NCBI GenBank assembly: GCA_025267735.1
Contig: CM046303.1
Coordinates: 39,879,380 to 39,943,379, forward strand
DNA length: 64,000 nt
DNA from: Mactra quadrangularis
Lineage: Eukaryota > Mollusca > Bivalvia > Venerida > Mactridae
Reading direction: 5' to 3'
Position 1 is the stretch's first letter. Each line of letters opens with the position of its first letter. This document shows positions 11,401 through 26,400 of the stretch, in pieces. A program made the position numbers and the translations under genes. The notes beneath the pieces were generated by a model. It was not told the origin of the DNA and made no database searches. It saw only the letters and a list, made by a program, of their open reading frames with translations.

Positions 11401-14400
11401 TGGAAAACAAAGTAGAGAAAAAAGATAGCATGGACAATCCTCCCATGAAGTTTGAATACGTGGGCCAAATGAAACTTAAGTTATGCTCCGGAAACTGTTT
11501 TCAGTTTTAAGGTAATAGTGACCTTTGACCTTGTGATCCCAAAATCAATAGGGGTCTTCTACCCGATATGGACAATCATCGTATGAAGTTTGAATATTGT
11601 GGACCAAATTGAATTTAAGTTATGCTCCGGAAACTGTTTTCAGTTTTAAGGTAATAGTGGCCTTGACCTTTGACCTTGAGACCCCAAAATCAATAGGGGT
11701 CTTCTATCCGATAAGGACAATCATCGTATGAAGTTTGAATATTGTGGACCAAATGGAACTTAAGTTATGCTCCGGAAACTGTTTTCAGTTTTACGGTAAT
11801 AGTGACTTTGACCTTTGACCTTGTGACCCCAAAATCAATAGGGGTCTTCTATCCGATATGGACAATCATCGTATGAAGTTTGAATATTGTGGACCAAATG
11901 GAACTTAAGTTATGCTCCGGAAACTGTTTTCAGTTTTACGGTAATAGTGACTTTGACCTTGTGACCCCAAAATCAATAGGGGTCTTCTACCCGATATGGA
12001 CAATCATCGTATGAAGTTTGAATATTGTGGACCAAATGGAACTTAAGTTATGCTCCGGAAACTGTTTTCAGTTTTAAGGTTATAGTGACCTTGACCTTTG
12101 ACCTTGAGACCCCAAACTCAATAGGGGTCTTCTACCCGAAAATTTATTTCGGGCATATAAAAAGGAGTGGCCTAAAGACATTAACCTTAGAGCTATTAGC
12201 CTGGGTCTTACATGTAACATATTGACAAATGTCATTTAACATTTGTGTGAAGTCTAAGTAAAAATCATTTGGTAAAATAAGGGAATTATAATTTAAACAT
12301 TGAATTAAGACAACTTTATGCTTGACCTTAAAAATGAGCTTCACCTTTGAACTAACAGACCAGGACTTGTACACAACACATTACAACTTCATGGGAGGTA
12401 CATAACTATGGACAATATCAAAGCGCGATAGTGCAGTAAGACATGAGGTTTTGATGGTATATATGGCTGTATACAACAAACAGAAGCAATACAAGGGACA
12501 TTTACTTTACATAAGCCAGATTAGATATACATGCACTTCAATTGCATAAACAGTGTATTGTCTGCTAGTAATGCATGAGGACTACATAAATTGCATAAGT
12601 AATTATCCCTTTAATTGTGCATATGATGCCTAAAGTAATCCTCTGTGGCAGATTTTTATGAGGATTTGGAACAAAGTTAAAAAAGGTTAAAAAGTTAAAG
12701 TGCAGTTTGAAGTCTGCATTCATATACATGTACAATATGTTCAGCCATCTTTACAAATCTTCAACAATAACTCTTAATCACTGAAATCACCCTCAGGCAG
12801 GCGATCCCTCACAGTACTCATTTACACCTGGGTGGAGTGAAACAATTGAAGCTTTATTTTCTTAATTTTCTTCTCTTCTCAAGTAAATAAGCAGTGCCTC
12901 TAGTGGAGATTGAACCCAGGACCTCTTGATCCCTGAGCGCACATCCTACCAAAATCCATTGCATGCATGGGAAAACCTCATGTAATCAAAGCACTGGAGT
13001 GCTGGAGGAACGATGTCCTGAACTTATTTTTTGATTAAAGAATATATAATTATGTATATCATCTATAAAATAATGTATTAAGTAACAATTAACAGAATTT
13101 AACAAAAGCATAGCACTAGACTTCTCAAGTGGTTTGCTCATGACAAGGTTTATCTTACTTTATCAAACAAAATAAACCAGTCAAAGAATTAACTTTCATC
13201 AACACATTTTAGGGTCATGTACAGCAGCCATCTCACCGAACCAAAGATTATACTGGACTATTTTCTTTAACCACAAGGAGCTGACAACTTCTCATTTTTG
13301 GTTATCAATGGGTATTTTGTAACGAGATCGTTAATATTTTCGTTAAAATTTTAAAGATTTGGTGTGGAATGACAAGCTGCATTTTTTTCACAAAAACATC
13401 GACTTTCTAACAATTCATTTAAGGTTTTCCCCCAAGTACTAAGCTCTTTTGCATCAAGCTACATTCCCATTTTTGTTCACGAAATTTAAGTCAAATTAAC
13501 GTTTTGCACTTGCAATTTATTCACAATTAAAATTACTCTAAGAATCGTCCATTTCCTATAAATATTTGCTTAAAATTCCGTTCAAAATTATACATATTCA
13601 TTCCAAAATATAATCAAACTCTATAACTTAAAATCGCTCCAGTAAACTTTTAATGTGACACTTTGAAGACGACAACGTCATATCGCCGTATATTAAACAC
13701 CCGGTAAGAGTATTAGTCATATCCAAAATGGCGGGTATAATAACAATTGGATAAGTCACGTCAGTAAATATTTGTTTATTTCGAGTAATAATGAACTTAA
13801 ACAAGTTTTTCGACGTTTTAAAGTTGAAACATACGCATGTTATTTGACTTGCGTAACTCTAGCCAACCCAGGCAGGGTTGTCTACAGTTACGGAACTTCC
13901 GTAACTCTAGAACCTGGGCCTAGAGTTACGGTACTGTAACTCTAGCCACTGCCTTATTTGTAACGTTGACGTCGTGTTTTAGATATGCACAGAACGGTGC
14001 GCACAAAAACTACCAAAATCGTTCTTAATGTATTGACATAAGTATCATAATATAATACGATTATTTAATATTGTTTATAACTATCGAATGATTTAATTAT
14101 GCTACGCATATAACAGGCATTGTCAAAAACCTCGTAGGCCCTTTTTACTCCAACAAGTAATCTTTGCAGTTGTCACGGTCTGAGTTGTCTACGGGTTGAG
14201 TTGTCCCGTCTCCATTGCAAAATTTGTATGTCCTGAGAGTAACCTCCCTTTTCCTGAAGAGTTTCAAGAACGACAACACAAGCCAGCGTTGTATTACATT
14301 TAAATGAGATGTTAATGAGTTTCACGCTTGAACTACACCTCTTTGTCTATGTTGAAAATTGTTAAGCGTGAAAAGAGTAATCTTATACTTTCTTGTTACC

Positions 14401-17400
14401 ATTGGAACGATGTCCTAAGACAAAAATGTATTCTACGTTATATACTTCACCTGTATGATATATCCAGCTTGACATTGTACAGATTGAACAGGTATATCTC
14501 TGTTAGTTTTACATATACCATATACACAAGATTTTATCATACTAGATAATCTTAGAATATCATCATAGTCATCTGTATAAATAATATAGAAAAATACCAT
14601 TAGTAGATATTTTATAAAGTAACACTAAAAAATTTGATGGTCTGAAATGAGATCTGAACCCAGGATCTCTAGACACTACCATGGGGCAATAAAAGCTAGA
14701 TTGTTTTGTTAGTTTTTTAAACACCGTAGCAACACACTGCATAGGTCATATAACGGCGGTCAGTCAACCTACTCACTCCTCCTGGAAAGGCTAAATCTCT
14801 GGATTTAGCTGTTAACCAACTACTAAGCGCATACTTCATTCAGTGACTGACAACTGCCCTACATAATTAAAATTCATAGGTAGAAGGGAGAATGGCCGTA
14901 GAAATAATTTCATGACCAAGCTCCACAAAAGTATGCCCCGCCCGGGAATCATACCCACAACCCCTCAATCAGTAGACTTGTGTGCTACCAACTGAGCTAG
15001 CTGAGCGGCTTCCAATAAAATTTTACTGCATATAAATGAACTAGATGGCAAACCTGCCAACTTTTCTGAATTTTCCATAAGTCACTCTGAAAGAAGCACA
15101 AATGCAAACTCCAATAAGGCCAGAGTTTTTTTATAATCTGGTTTACGGGAAATGTCTGGACACATGAGCATAAGGAGGAGGAAATAAAAGTATAAAAAAT
15201 GGAAAAAAGTGAGCATCGGAAAAATAAATAAAAATAAATCGAAAACAAGAGCTCCGCTGGGCGGGGCATTATACGCCCGTGTGCAGTCCATGCTGTGTTC
15301 TATCTCATATGAAGTCCCTGTGACCTTGACTAATGACCCCGGGATCTAAGAATAGGTCCCATCCTTAACTGGAGGGCTATCCAAAGCAAAGATTTTGAGA
15401 ACCTAGGTACAGCCATGGTTGAGTTATCACCGGCACAAAGTTTTCCAATACAAACTTCCGGTGACCTTGACCCTGGGGCCTCAGAACCAAAAGTTCTTGC
15501 CCTTGGCCCAAAGATTAAAAGAGTATTGATACATAAAATTACAATTATTATTGAGTTACTGTCCGGAAAATGTTTCAGTGACTTTGACTTTTGACTCTGG
15601 GGTCTCCAAATCAAAAGGGAACATCCTCTACCAAAGAGCTATCAACACATTACATCTTGACAAATGGGCTGATCCACATAAAATTTGGTTAACCTAGGTA
15701 CAATCATTGTTTAGTTATTGTCCGGACAAGGGTTTTCCATATGATGCCCCTGTGACCTTGACCTTTGACCCAGTTTTGACCAAAAACTAATTGGGAACCT
15801 CCTTGACACATGGGCTACCCTCACATAAAATTTGGTGAACTAAATTCATGTTACTTACCATGTTACCATTGTTTGCCATTTTGACTTTATTAACATATTG
15901 ATTGAACATTTAAAGTCACTGCTTGGTAATTTGATATCTTCTGGATGATGGTTTAAACTTGACCCAGGGGCCCCAAAACCAATAGGGAACATCCTTGACA
16001 CCAGGGCTACTCTCACATGAAATTTGGTGGACCTAGGTGTAGTCATTGTTGAGTTATTACCCGGACAATGTTTTTCAATATGATGCCCCTGTGACCTTGA
16101 CCTTTGACCCAGGGGCCCCAAAACCAATAGGGCATAACCTTGACACATGGGCTACTCTCACATAAAATTTAGTGAACCTAGGTACATTGGTGGTTCAGTT
16201 ATTGTCTGGACTAGGTTTTTCCATATGATGCCTCTGTGACCTTGACCTTTGAACCTGGGGCCCCAAAACCTAATGGGAACATCCTTGACACAAGGGCTAC
16301 ATTCACATAACATTTTGTGAACCTAGGTACAGTCGTTGATGAGTTATTGTCTGAACAAGGTTTTTCAATATGATGCCCCTGTGACCTTGACCTTTAACCC
16401 AGGAGCCCCAAAACCAATAAGGCATATCCTTGACACAAGGGCTACCCTCACATAAAATTTGGTGAACCTAGGTACATTGGTGGTTCAGTTATTGTCTGGA
16501 CAATGTTTCATTGTTTGCCATTTTGACTTTATTGACATATTGATTGAACATTTGAAGTCACTGCTTGGTAATTTGATATCTTCTGGTTGAAGGTTTAAAC
16601 TTGACCCTGTTTCCACAAAACTGATAAGGCACATCCTTGACACATGGGCTACTCTCACATGAAATTTGGCGACCCTAGGTACAGTCATTGTTGAGTTATT
16701 ACCCGGACAATGTTTTTCAATATGATGCCCCTGTGACCTTGACCTTTGACCCAGGAGCCCCAAAACCAATAGGGCATAACCTTGACACATGGGCTACTCT
16801 CACATAAAATTTAGTGAACCTAGGTACATTGGTGGTTCAGTTATTGTCTGGACTAGGTTTTTCCATATGATGCCTCTGTGACCTTGACCTTTGAACCTTG
16901 GGCCCCATAAACCTATAGGGCACATCCTTGACACATGGGCTACCTTCACGTCAAATTTGGTGAACCTAGGTACAGTCGTTGTTGAGTTATGGTCCGGACA
17001 AGGTTTTTCAATATGATGTCCCTGTGACCTTGACCTTTGACCCAGGGGCCCCAAAACCAATTGGGAACATCCTTGACACACGGGATACTCTCACATAAAA
17101 TTTGATGAACCTAGGTAGATTGGTTGTTCAGTTATTGTCAGGACAAATTTTTTTCCTATATGATGCCACTGTGACCTTAACCTTTGACCCAGGGTCCCCA
17201 AAACCAATAGGGAACATCTTTGACACATGGGCTACTCGTACATAAAATTTGGAGAACCTAGGTACATTGGTGGTTCAGTTTTTGTCCGGACAAGTTTTAC
17301 CTATTTTAAGTCCCAGTGACCTTGACCTGTGACCCTGGGGTCTCAAAATCAATAGGGAACCTCCTCCACCCAAGGGCTATCCACACATAAAATTTGAGGA

Positions 17401-20400
17401 ACCTAGGTACATCCTTTCTTGAGTTATCATCCGGACAAGCAATTGTCCACGGACGGACAGACGGACAACATCATAACATAATACGACCGTTTTTTCAAAA
17501 CGGGCGTATAAAAATGAAAGAAAAATTTATTTTATAAAAAGCTTAAGTATAATGTCAAATCTTCTTTGTTTCAACAATTTTTCCCTGCAAAAAACGTGGT
17601 TGACTGGTTTCAAATATACATACCTAAGGAAAAACACTATTCATAAATAAGCTTGACGCAGTCTGCATACTGGTGCGTACACAGGGATGAGCCTGGGTTC
17701 CAAATTTAGGGAGAAGTGACTTCTCCCTTCTAGTAATTTTGGGAGAAGTGCAGTGATGTGAGGGAGAAGTTGGGAGGATAGACAAGCGGGAAAAGTTCAA
17801 TGAGCCAAATGGAATATTTTGAACAGTATTCACAAACTTCTAAAATGCAAACTTTTATAGATTTCTATCCTTTAAATACATGCAGTAACTATTTACTATA
17901 CATTTTGTAAATAATAGGTCTGCTGTAACTCACAAGTAGTGTGAGTATTAAATACTCCCTGGATGTTTGGTTACTGAGTTATTTGTTCTATGTTTTACAC
18001 AAAATTCACAGAACACATTGATTTTGTATCAAATTGTAAACTTAAATTATCTAACTTTCATTTCAATAAAAAGTTCTTCTTTTGGGTTTAGCATTTTTAC
18101 TTGCTAGTATTATGTTCATCAAAAGATATAAAAATGCATAAAAGACCATTTTTGGAAAATATGTTATCAGTGTCCTTGTTATTGACCCTTCTTTGTTTAA
18201 ATATTTTTTATTTAATTAGTTCTGCTGTTAATAACATACCTTTTCTTAAATATAACATAATTATTATGTAGCAATCTATGCTTATTATTGAATTTTTAGT
18301 CTGCAACACGACTTTAGCTGGTAGATTATGTGACGAATACTTTGACAATTTTCATGAATTCAATTAAACCAACCGGTGTTTATTCTTGAAATCGAAAAAT
18401 TGAGGGAATTTTCCACTTACTTATTGCTGAATTAAGAAGAAATAATAATAAAAATATAAAATTATTAAATTACTAACGTAGATTTAACCTTCTTTCATTT
18501 GATTAGCGATAGCGTGGGTCGCGAAAACATATGACATCACGCTTAAAAACAAATAATTGCAATCATTGGCAAACTGCTAATTCATCTTTTCTAACTGCCT
18601 CACAACTCGCTCATAATTTAATACAATTATCAATTAAACGGCGAGCATAAAAGAGCTTAATCTACTTTTATTATTGTAGTATTACAGTTTGACACGTGTT
18701 TGTTAAAATTGCAACAGTTTAATTACGATATCAATCTTATCGGGCTGACATACAACACTATTGATTTTTAAGCGGATGCTGGTTGGTCTTAAAGGTGACA
18801 ATATACACAGGGGCCATCAACTAACGAGTCACTAATTATCGGCTTTTGAAGCGTGTATACTAACAGCACAACTCCCGCGTAGTTGATTGGTAGATAACAA
18901 AAGAAATGCGGATGTAACATACGCTCCATCCGTCGTTGAATCGAGGTCGCGAGGACTGTCATAATCTGGGTCATAATTTGTTTACTTGATTTTCCGAAAA
19001 TGTCGGCGACTTCGTTTTCGCTTTGATGTGCTAATAGAGCGAAGTTTACGCTCCAGCAATTTTTTTGGAACACGGTAAGCTAACGGAACCGTCGGAGAAA
19101 ATAAAAATAAAATACTGATTCTTGAAATTTATTTTTATTTGGGTTTTGCAAAATTTAGGACCGGCGCTCCCGTAAACCAGATTATAAAAAAACTCTGGCC
19201 TAACCAGCAGAGAATGTAGGACCAGGGTTTTACACAGCCATTGATAATTGGGGGTCCACTGGATGCAGGACTGACAAAAACAGGGGTCCACACAGTGAAA
19301 TCAGGGGTCCAATACCAAACTGCAAACAATTTTGTTGTATCAAAGTTATGATTGTTGTTTGATATGTTTAAAATAAAAAAAGGAAATAAAGGAAAATTAA
19401 ACCACCAGAAAACTTGTATCTCAGTTTATTGAACATTGGTAGTAACAACAGTGACCGTTGGATAGTCAAATTTTATTGAGTAGACACAAAATTCATACTC
19501 TATTTGTTCCGTTTACTTGAAGGGGGGAAATTGTTAGAATGTAAACATTGCCACGTGCTTTCAGGTAAATAAACAGTTACCCGTGATGCGCGGCGTCTCC
19601 GTACAAAGGTCAGTCAGACTGTTTGTGTACAGAATGCCCTCTACTTAAACAACCGAAAGTTCCGAATGCGCGCCTTCTTGAGTAAACATCCCGCAGCGGT
19701 TATTTCCCTTTATCAAATATATTAGAGTAGCAACGCGTGACGTAATCGCTACGAGGAGTTTACTTCTTTGGCTTACTAGGGAAATACCCTATTACGTCAA
19801 CAGTGTTTACATCCAGGGTATTGAAATGGAATTTCTTATTTGATTGCCTACAAATACGATCAATCTTAGCTTAAAATATAAATGTTTCCAGTTAACTTGT
19901 GCAGTTGAAAGAATATCTGAGGATGTTGCTATGTATTTTATGCGTCCAAGTGGACGCAGGCTTTAAAATGTTTGCGTCCACACAGGTAGTTTATGTGTAT
20001 ATGGACGCGGATTTGTGCGTCCCGTAAAACCCTGTAGGACATAGGATTGCTGTGACAGTGTGTTTTCAAAGCAAAAAGATTCCATTCTATAACAAGAAAG
20101 TCTTTTACCTTCATCAAAAATAACATAGACAGGAATCTCATTGTTGTTGTTGTTGTTGTCATTTAATATTGTCACACATGACTGGTAATCTCTGGATGTA
20201 TTTACAATGGATTCTGTTCTATCTTTCTTAGTAAATATTTCATTGTACCATTCTACATCATTGTCACATATACGTTCTAGTTCTCTCCTCGTAAGTATAG
20301 AAATCTGAAACAATCACAACAATTATCACTTAGTGGAACTGATCAGGTAATAAAACAGTTATTTCATATGTGATTTGGGAACAGTCAAACTGTTGGCCCT

Positions 20401-23400
20401 GGAGGGAATAGTGTTTTTAACTGTTTCCCGAGGCTGTAGGCCGATCAATTACCAGTTTAACCGTACTTGGCATGTTTACATCTGGTAAATCAAGATCGAT
20501 GGATGCTTGATGCATTCTAAAGTGTCTGATCAAACTTTCCCTTATTTACGTACAGTAACAGTTCGAATAACATTATGTGACGTCAGAGCATGTGCGGGTA
20601 AACAGTAAAAACTATTGACCCGCCAACAGTTCACTCAGAAAACAGTTACAAACATTGAATTACACTTATATAAACAATCAGGTAATAATATTTATTTGTT
20701 AAGGAAAGAGCTCAGACAAATCTAATGTAATTTCAGACTCTGTAAATCTTTAGGTACAAAATCCACTACTCTGACAATTCATAAACAGCAATTCAAAATA
20801 TAAAAAGATGTCTGCAATAAAAGATGCAATAATTTCTGAACTTCTTATTGAGGTTGGAACCCTAACTATTTCGTGCAATAAAAACATTTTTAAAGTTCCC
20901 TATCACATTTGATTGAAAACACTGGTAAATTCAACAATGTCATTTAAATATATAATAAAGTAGGGCTGTGGATCGTTGAGCACTTGTGCCGATCCGATCC
21001 TAACCACGATTCATGTGTAGCTATTCACGAATCTAAAACACGATTCACTTGTTAATGGAGAATCATATAGGAATTTATGTTAAAACAAAAGTAAGTTAAT
21101 AATTACAGAAGCTTTTATTATATGGAAATCCATGAACTCGAAATATTTCTATTACCAGATGTTTTATGGGCATTTTCAGTGATAACATATTTGTTCAAAT
21201 GTGCATCAATCGAAATTTTGACACAAGATAATTCGGTTCCTACATATATTAAAGTATTCAGTAGTAGTGCGACTTATTTCAGTGGTAATTAAGCTTAAAT
21301 GTTCTTTAATTTTTTCCAAAACTAGATCGGGAACCGACGATTTCGAATGTGACCGATATTCGTACTCTGGTCTGGATCGGGAATATCCAAGTACATGTAG
21401 TCGGATATTTGCAGCAGCCCTATTAAAGCCTCTAAGAAAATAGAGAGTATAATAAAACATTCTACTCTACCTGTTGAGATGTTATATTAATACCAGTTTC
21501 TGTTACCAATAAATCCCTTATCTGTTCTATCTCACCATCATCAAAAATATGGCCACATAGTGTTTCTTCATGTAAAGTGTCAATATCTGTAACATTATTA
21601 GATTAAATTATATGTATAGTCGGACAATATTAACATGTGCTTGACCTTTATGCAAGAAAACAATAAACTCAGTATTTACTGTCTATTTTTGTCATTTGTA
21701 AATCGCGCTTTTTTCGGAAACTTTCCATACAATATACATACTAGTTTTGTAATTTTGTTTTTAAAAGAAAACATACTTTGAATTCATGGTGTGATATTGC
21801 GGAATAATGTGTTTCCACATAAAGGAATGAGTCCAAAATTATAGTAACAAAAATGCCATGTTTACAAAATTCATTTATAGTCAAATAGATTGATAAAACA
21901 TGTGTATAATCGTTTACACGCTTACACAAACTCACAATTTAATGTAAGTGAAGTGTATAATTATTGTAATAAGGTAGTTCAAGCTCAGGTTAATTTTGTC
22001 AGACTATATTATAAGTAACAACTCTACAAAGATGCATGTTCAACCAAATACAATATACAGTGCCCACCAAAGGTTTGCATCTTGTAAAAGTGGTGGATTC
22101 ATAAAAAATTGATTTCATTTTTTTACAATTAAACCATTAATTATCAATACCGGTATATCTAGATATGATAGTTCTACAAAAAAATTAAGAATTTTGGTGA
22201 ATTTCCTTTTGTCTCCAAACTTCTGGTTGGCACTGTATATTCATCAACACTGATAGACTCATCATCATAGATAATTGTAATTCAACCTGTATCAGGCCAA
22301 TGTCACATATAAGTCATGTTTCAACTCAACAATAATAATATATATATATATTTTTTTAAATTGGGTTTAATTCTGTATCAACACATTTTTTGTCATTTTA
22401 GGGCTTCCACCACACCTAACCTAGCTTTCCTGACCCTTGTCTATAACCAGTACTCACCTTCCCTTTCACAAGGCCAGAAACTTCTCCATATACCATATTA
22501 TGGAGGAAAATTGACATACTTGTCAAATTTTCAAGGAAGGGTATAACCTCCCCGGGTGGGATTCAAACCCATACCCCCTTCAGGACACGAGATTCCATAT
22601 TCCGGTGTGCTACCAACTGCACGATCAACCAGGGTTACAATAATATATAAACAAACTTCTATCAAAGTTTGCATCAGTTGACAGCTAGACCGTTTGAAAT
22701 ACACAATATAAAAATGTCAAACTCAAAATGTTCATTATAGTTACATTTTTAGAATTTAAACAGCCAAATGCAGAATATACAACGTAAAATAGTCAAACTC
22801 TTTGAACTCATGTCTGCATGTACAATAAAAATTGTCAAACTTTTAAAATGCTCAAACTAGTTGGACTGTAGAATATACAATATAAAAAGATCTGCACAAA
22901 CTTATTAATTGCCATCAGATTCGTGATGGCGTCAAACTCTATGGAGTGTATAAAAAAATATATGATTCAAACTGTTTGGCATTTTAGCTCAACCTTGAGA
23001 GACACAATCATTTACAGGTTAAATTGTTTAAACATACGATTGGAATCAGTTATTTCATGAAACAAGTTCTTTAAATCCCCATTTTGACTCTGACATACTC
23101 AAAATAATTCTACACAAACTTAATGATAGTAGGATCTCCAGGAAATTATCTACAATACCTTAATCATACAAGAGATTAATATAATTGTCAAAATTCATCT
23201 ACCGTAAGAAATAAAAGAATGGTACAGAATCATGGAGTTACTGCAATCAGTTATAGTAGTCATGTGATCAACAACTCACATGTATGACGTCACACTCATG
23301 TGTGACGTATTCCCTTTGTTCTGTGACATATATTTAAGAAAATGAACACTTTAAAGATCACACCAGAGTTAATGAGTTTTTTTAAAAATGTTATCAAATT

Positions 23401-26400
23401 GACTAGGCTTATTAAGCTTTTTAAGGTGGAATCTAATAGAAAGACTTTAATCAAAGAGGTTAAGACCCATTTATCATATTGTCCCTCTGCCCACCAGAAC
23501 CATCCAATAGATCATCTATGAAGTGAATAAAACAGCAATCAATACATCTAATCTCAATATACATCTTACCAACTGCATGAAATTTCTTTATAGTTTCATA
23601 TAACTTTGTACCAGATTTCTTAGATTTCTTGTTTGGGGAATGTATACTTAAACGAACAACATGTTCATCTTGTTGAAGTAAACATTCAAGATTGTCAAGA
23701 ACTGTCATCATAACTTGCGCATCATTCAATCTTGTCTCTTTCTCTACTCCATCCAAACCTGCACACAATCCTGTGAAAACAGACATACATTTTATAATAG
23801 CAAATAAAGACACTTTGTTTTTGTTCCAGCAGGACTTGGTGTGTCTATCTGAACAAAGACAGATTTTATTTGGTTTTTTTAATTTTATTTGGGTTAAACG
23901 CCATGTCAACAAGTTTTGATCATTTTATGACATCCAGTGCACCTAACCTAGCTTTCCTGGACCCTTGTCTATAACCAGTACTCACCTACCCTTCCACAAG
24001 GCCGGAAACTTGTATATTGTAATATTGTAATTTTGAACATTTCATAAGATACTTGTATATGTATAATAAATGTTTGGAGTATCAACTGAAAATATCATCA
24101 TAAATTTATTGTGAACTCCCTAACCTTGATATCCTGCTGTCACCCTCTGATCTATGATTCTTTGTAAACCTTTCATAACAAAACTCTGTGCTGATTGGTT
24201 TAAATTTGCATTGCAGCAAGTTACAGGCATAACAACAAACCAATCAAGAGTTTTGTTACAATGAGTCCTGGTTACTTCATCAATATGTCTAGCAAGAGGA
24301 AAAGAAGAATTTGGTACCATATCCATTACACTTTCATCTACCTAAATATAAAAAATACAGTTATATATAAACCATGTTTAATATCTTAAATGTTCTAGAA
24401 GTTTGTAAACTGCAGAAATACTTTTGGTCAAATTATCAAAATAGATTTATCTATCTTGAACTCATTGAGTACACAAATCTAATGCCTCAGTCCCATAAAA
24501 TCGTGGCTTGTTACAGACCCGCAAATGCAGACAGCCGAAGGCCGTGTGAAGTCTTGCATATTAAGACGACAGTACGCACATGGCAGAAAAGAACACACCC
24601 ATACAAAGCCGTAGCTGGAAGATATGCAAGTTTAATCCATACTTGACCACGGTTTTGTTCACTATTTGACTTTGAAACTGATATGTGTATCCACGGCTCT
24701 TCTCATGGACCCTGGTACGTACGGGTACGTACGGGAACATAATTGAAATTATTTGTTCAGCTACAAAGGCAAACTATTTTATGATTCTACATGAACAATT
24801 TAATAGGTTCTTCAAGCAAAGAGGAAATAAACATAAATATAGTTAACACAGGAACAGAACAGAACATTTTTTTCAGTATACAATAGTATCTAGTTACAAA
24901 CAAATGAAAATAGACAATGTATCAGATAGAGCAATTGATTATGTCTGATAATGTGTGATTATGTCATAATTACTCCTAGGTTTGAAATTAGACAAGTTTA
25001 GTAAGTAAAGCTACCCTTTAACACCAACACACTTATAAAGTGCCATTACTAAATAGAACGCTGATAATTGTCAAGTATCACGCTTTTGCTTAAAACTCAT
25101 GCAAACATTAAATGAATATATAAAACGCATCCAAGGCACAAAAAACTCAAGTATTTTCTCCAGAATTTACACTAATACTATTTTTCAAAAAGTGATAAAA
25201 CCCAAAGTAATGACTTTACAGAAAATCACTGAACTCAACGAACGAGATTGGAACATCCCGTTGTGGCTAAAAGTAACCACAACTTCAAATTGGAAGAAAA
25301 CAAATTTTCTGCTTTGATAAATACACTTTTGTATAGTGAATTTCGTGTGAAAGCCAATTAAAATTCACAAAATCATGTAAATAGTTGTATACATGATAAT
25401 ATACTGACGGGAAAAGAAACAAACCAATTATAGTCACTAGACGAAGACAAAATCTTTATCATCAATTTAAGAGAAACGTTTGCAGATAGGCCACGTTTAG
25501 GTAAAATGAGTGAAATGTCGGTAAGACAACTAGATAATAATTAATATTAATTATATATTAATATAATATTTACGCCATCGTCATTCGCGTAACAGATTTT
25601 CATGGTAGTATCTATGTCATGTGTGGTGAAAGGGTAACCATGTATGCCAAATAAGTCGATTAACAATGGGAAATCTTATTGTTTGGCGTAAACTGTTCTA
25701 AAGTTATGCCACTGTCACCAACGTATATCTCTCTGCTTGTATCATCGCGATCATGGTGTTGGGAGTATGTAGAGTTCAGTGAGGATTCGCGTTTCAGCTT
25801 ATCTAACGCCCTCAAATTTATCAATGTTTCAAAACGTTTAAGTCACAACTCATTGTTTGCCAAGGTAATCTCGTGGACATACACATACCAGCTTTTATGC
25901 TTGGTGAGTGTCACTATATTCTGGCAACATCATGACTGTGTCTATCAGCATAGTAACGACAGACCTTACATTTGCGCATGTCACCAAGGATTTCTTACTG
26001 GGTGAAAACATTAATGTTTCATTATATTACTCTGAATCATGAAAATTGTGTACCTAGATGAAATGAGGCGTTTCTTTTGAGCATCAGTTTAGATGTTTGC
26101 ATACTCAAAATTTGCACGCACTGATTTCTCGAGTAAACACTTTACTACAATTTTGTGTAAGTTTTATCAAACACCTTTTAAGCAACTTGATTGGCTGAGA
26201 GGGTAATTCCGTAGTCTAATTTGCATGTTATAAAAGTACCCCACCTTTTTAAGAAATTGATATTTTGAATAACTTGACCCCTAAAAGGGAACCCACTAGA
26301 GAGAGTTATTATAATCCAAAGGCAGCTATATTCTATTGTCTTTTTGATGGTGTTACTTGTTTTTAAATTGATGATAAAGATTTTGTCTTCGTTTAGTGGC

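Noticed and set aside
13670..14000. CpG-richer patch as a promoter of another gene
   Set aside because: No adjoining coding exon on either strand and several palindromic repeats inside.
18789..19073. 94-codon minus-strand open frame in intron 22
   Set aside because: No homology recognised, no phase-compatible exon role between exons 22 and 23, and it is not FASN-like.
25679..26005. 108-codon plus-strand open frame inside MITE-D
   Set aside because: No recognisable domain, no transposase motif, and it lies inside a non-autonomous-looking element.
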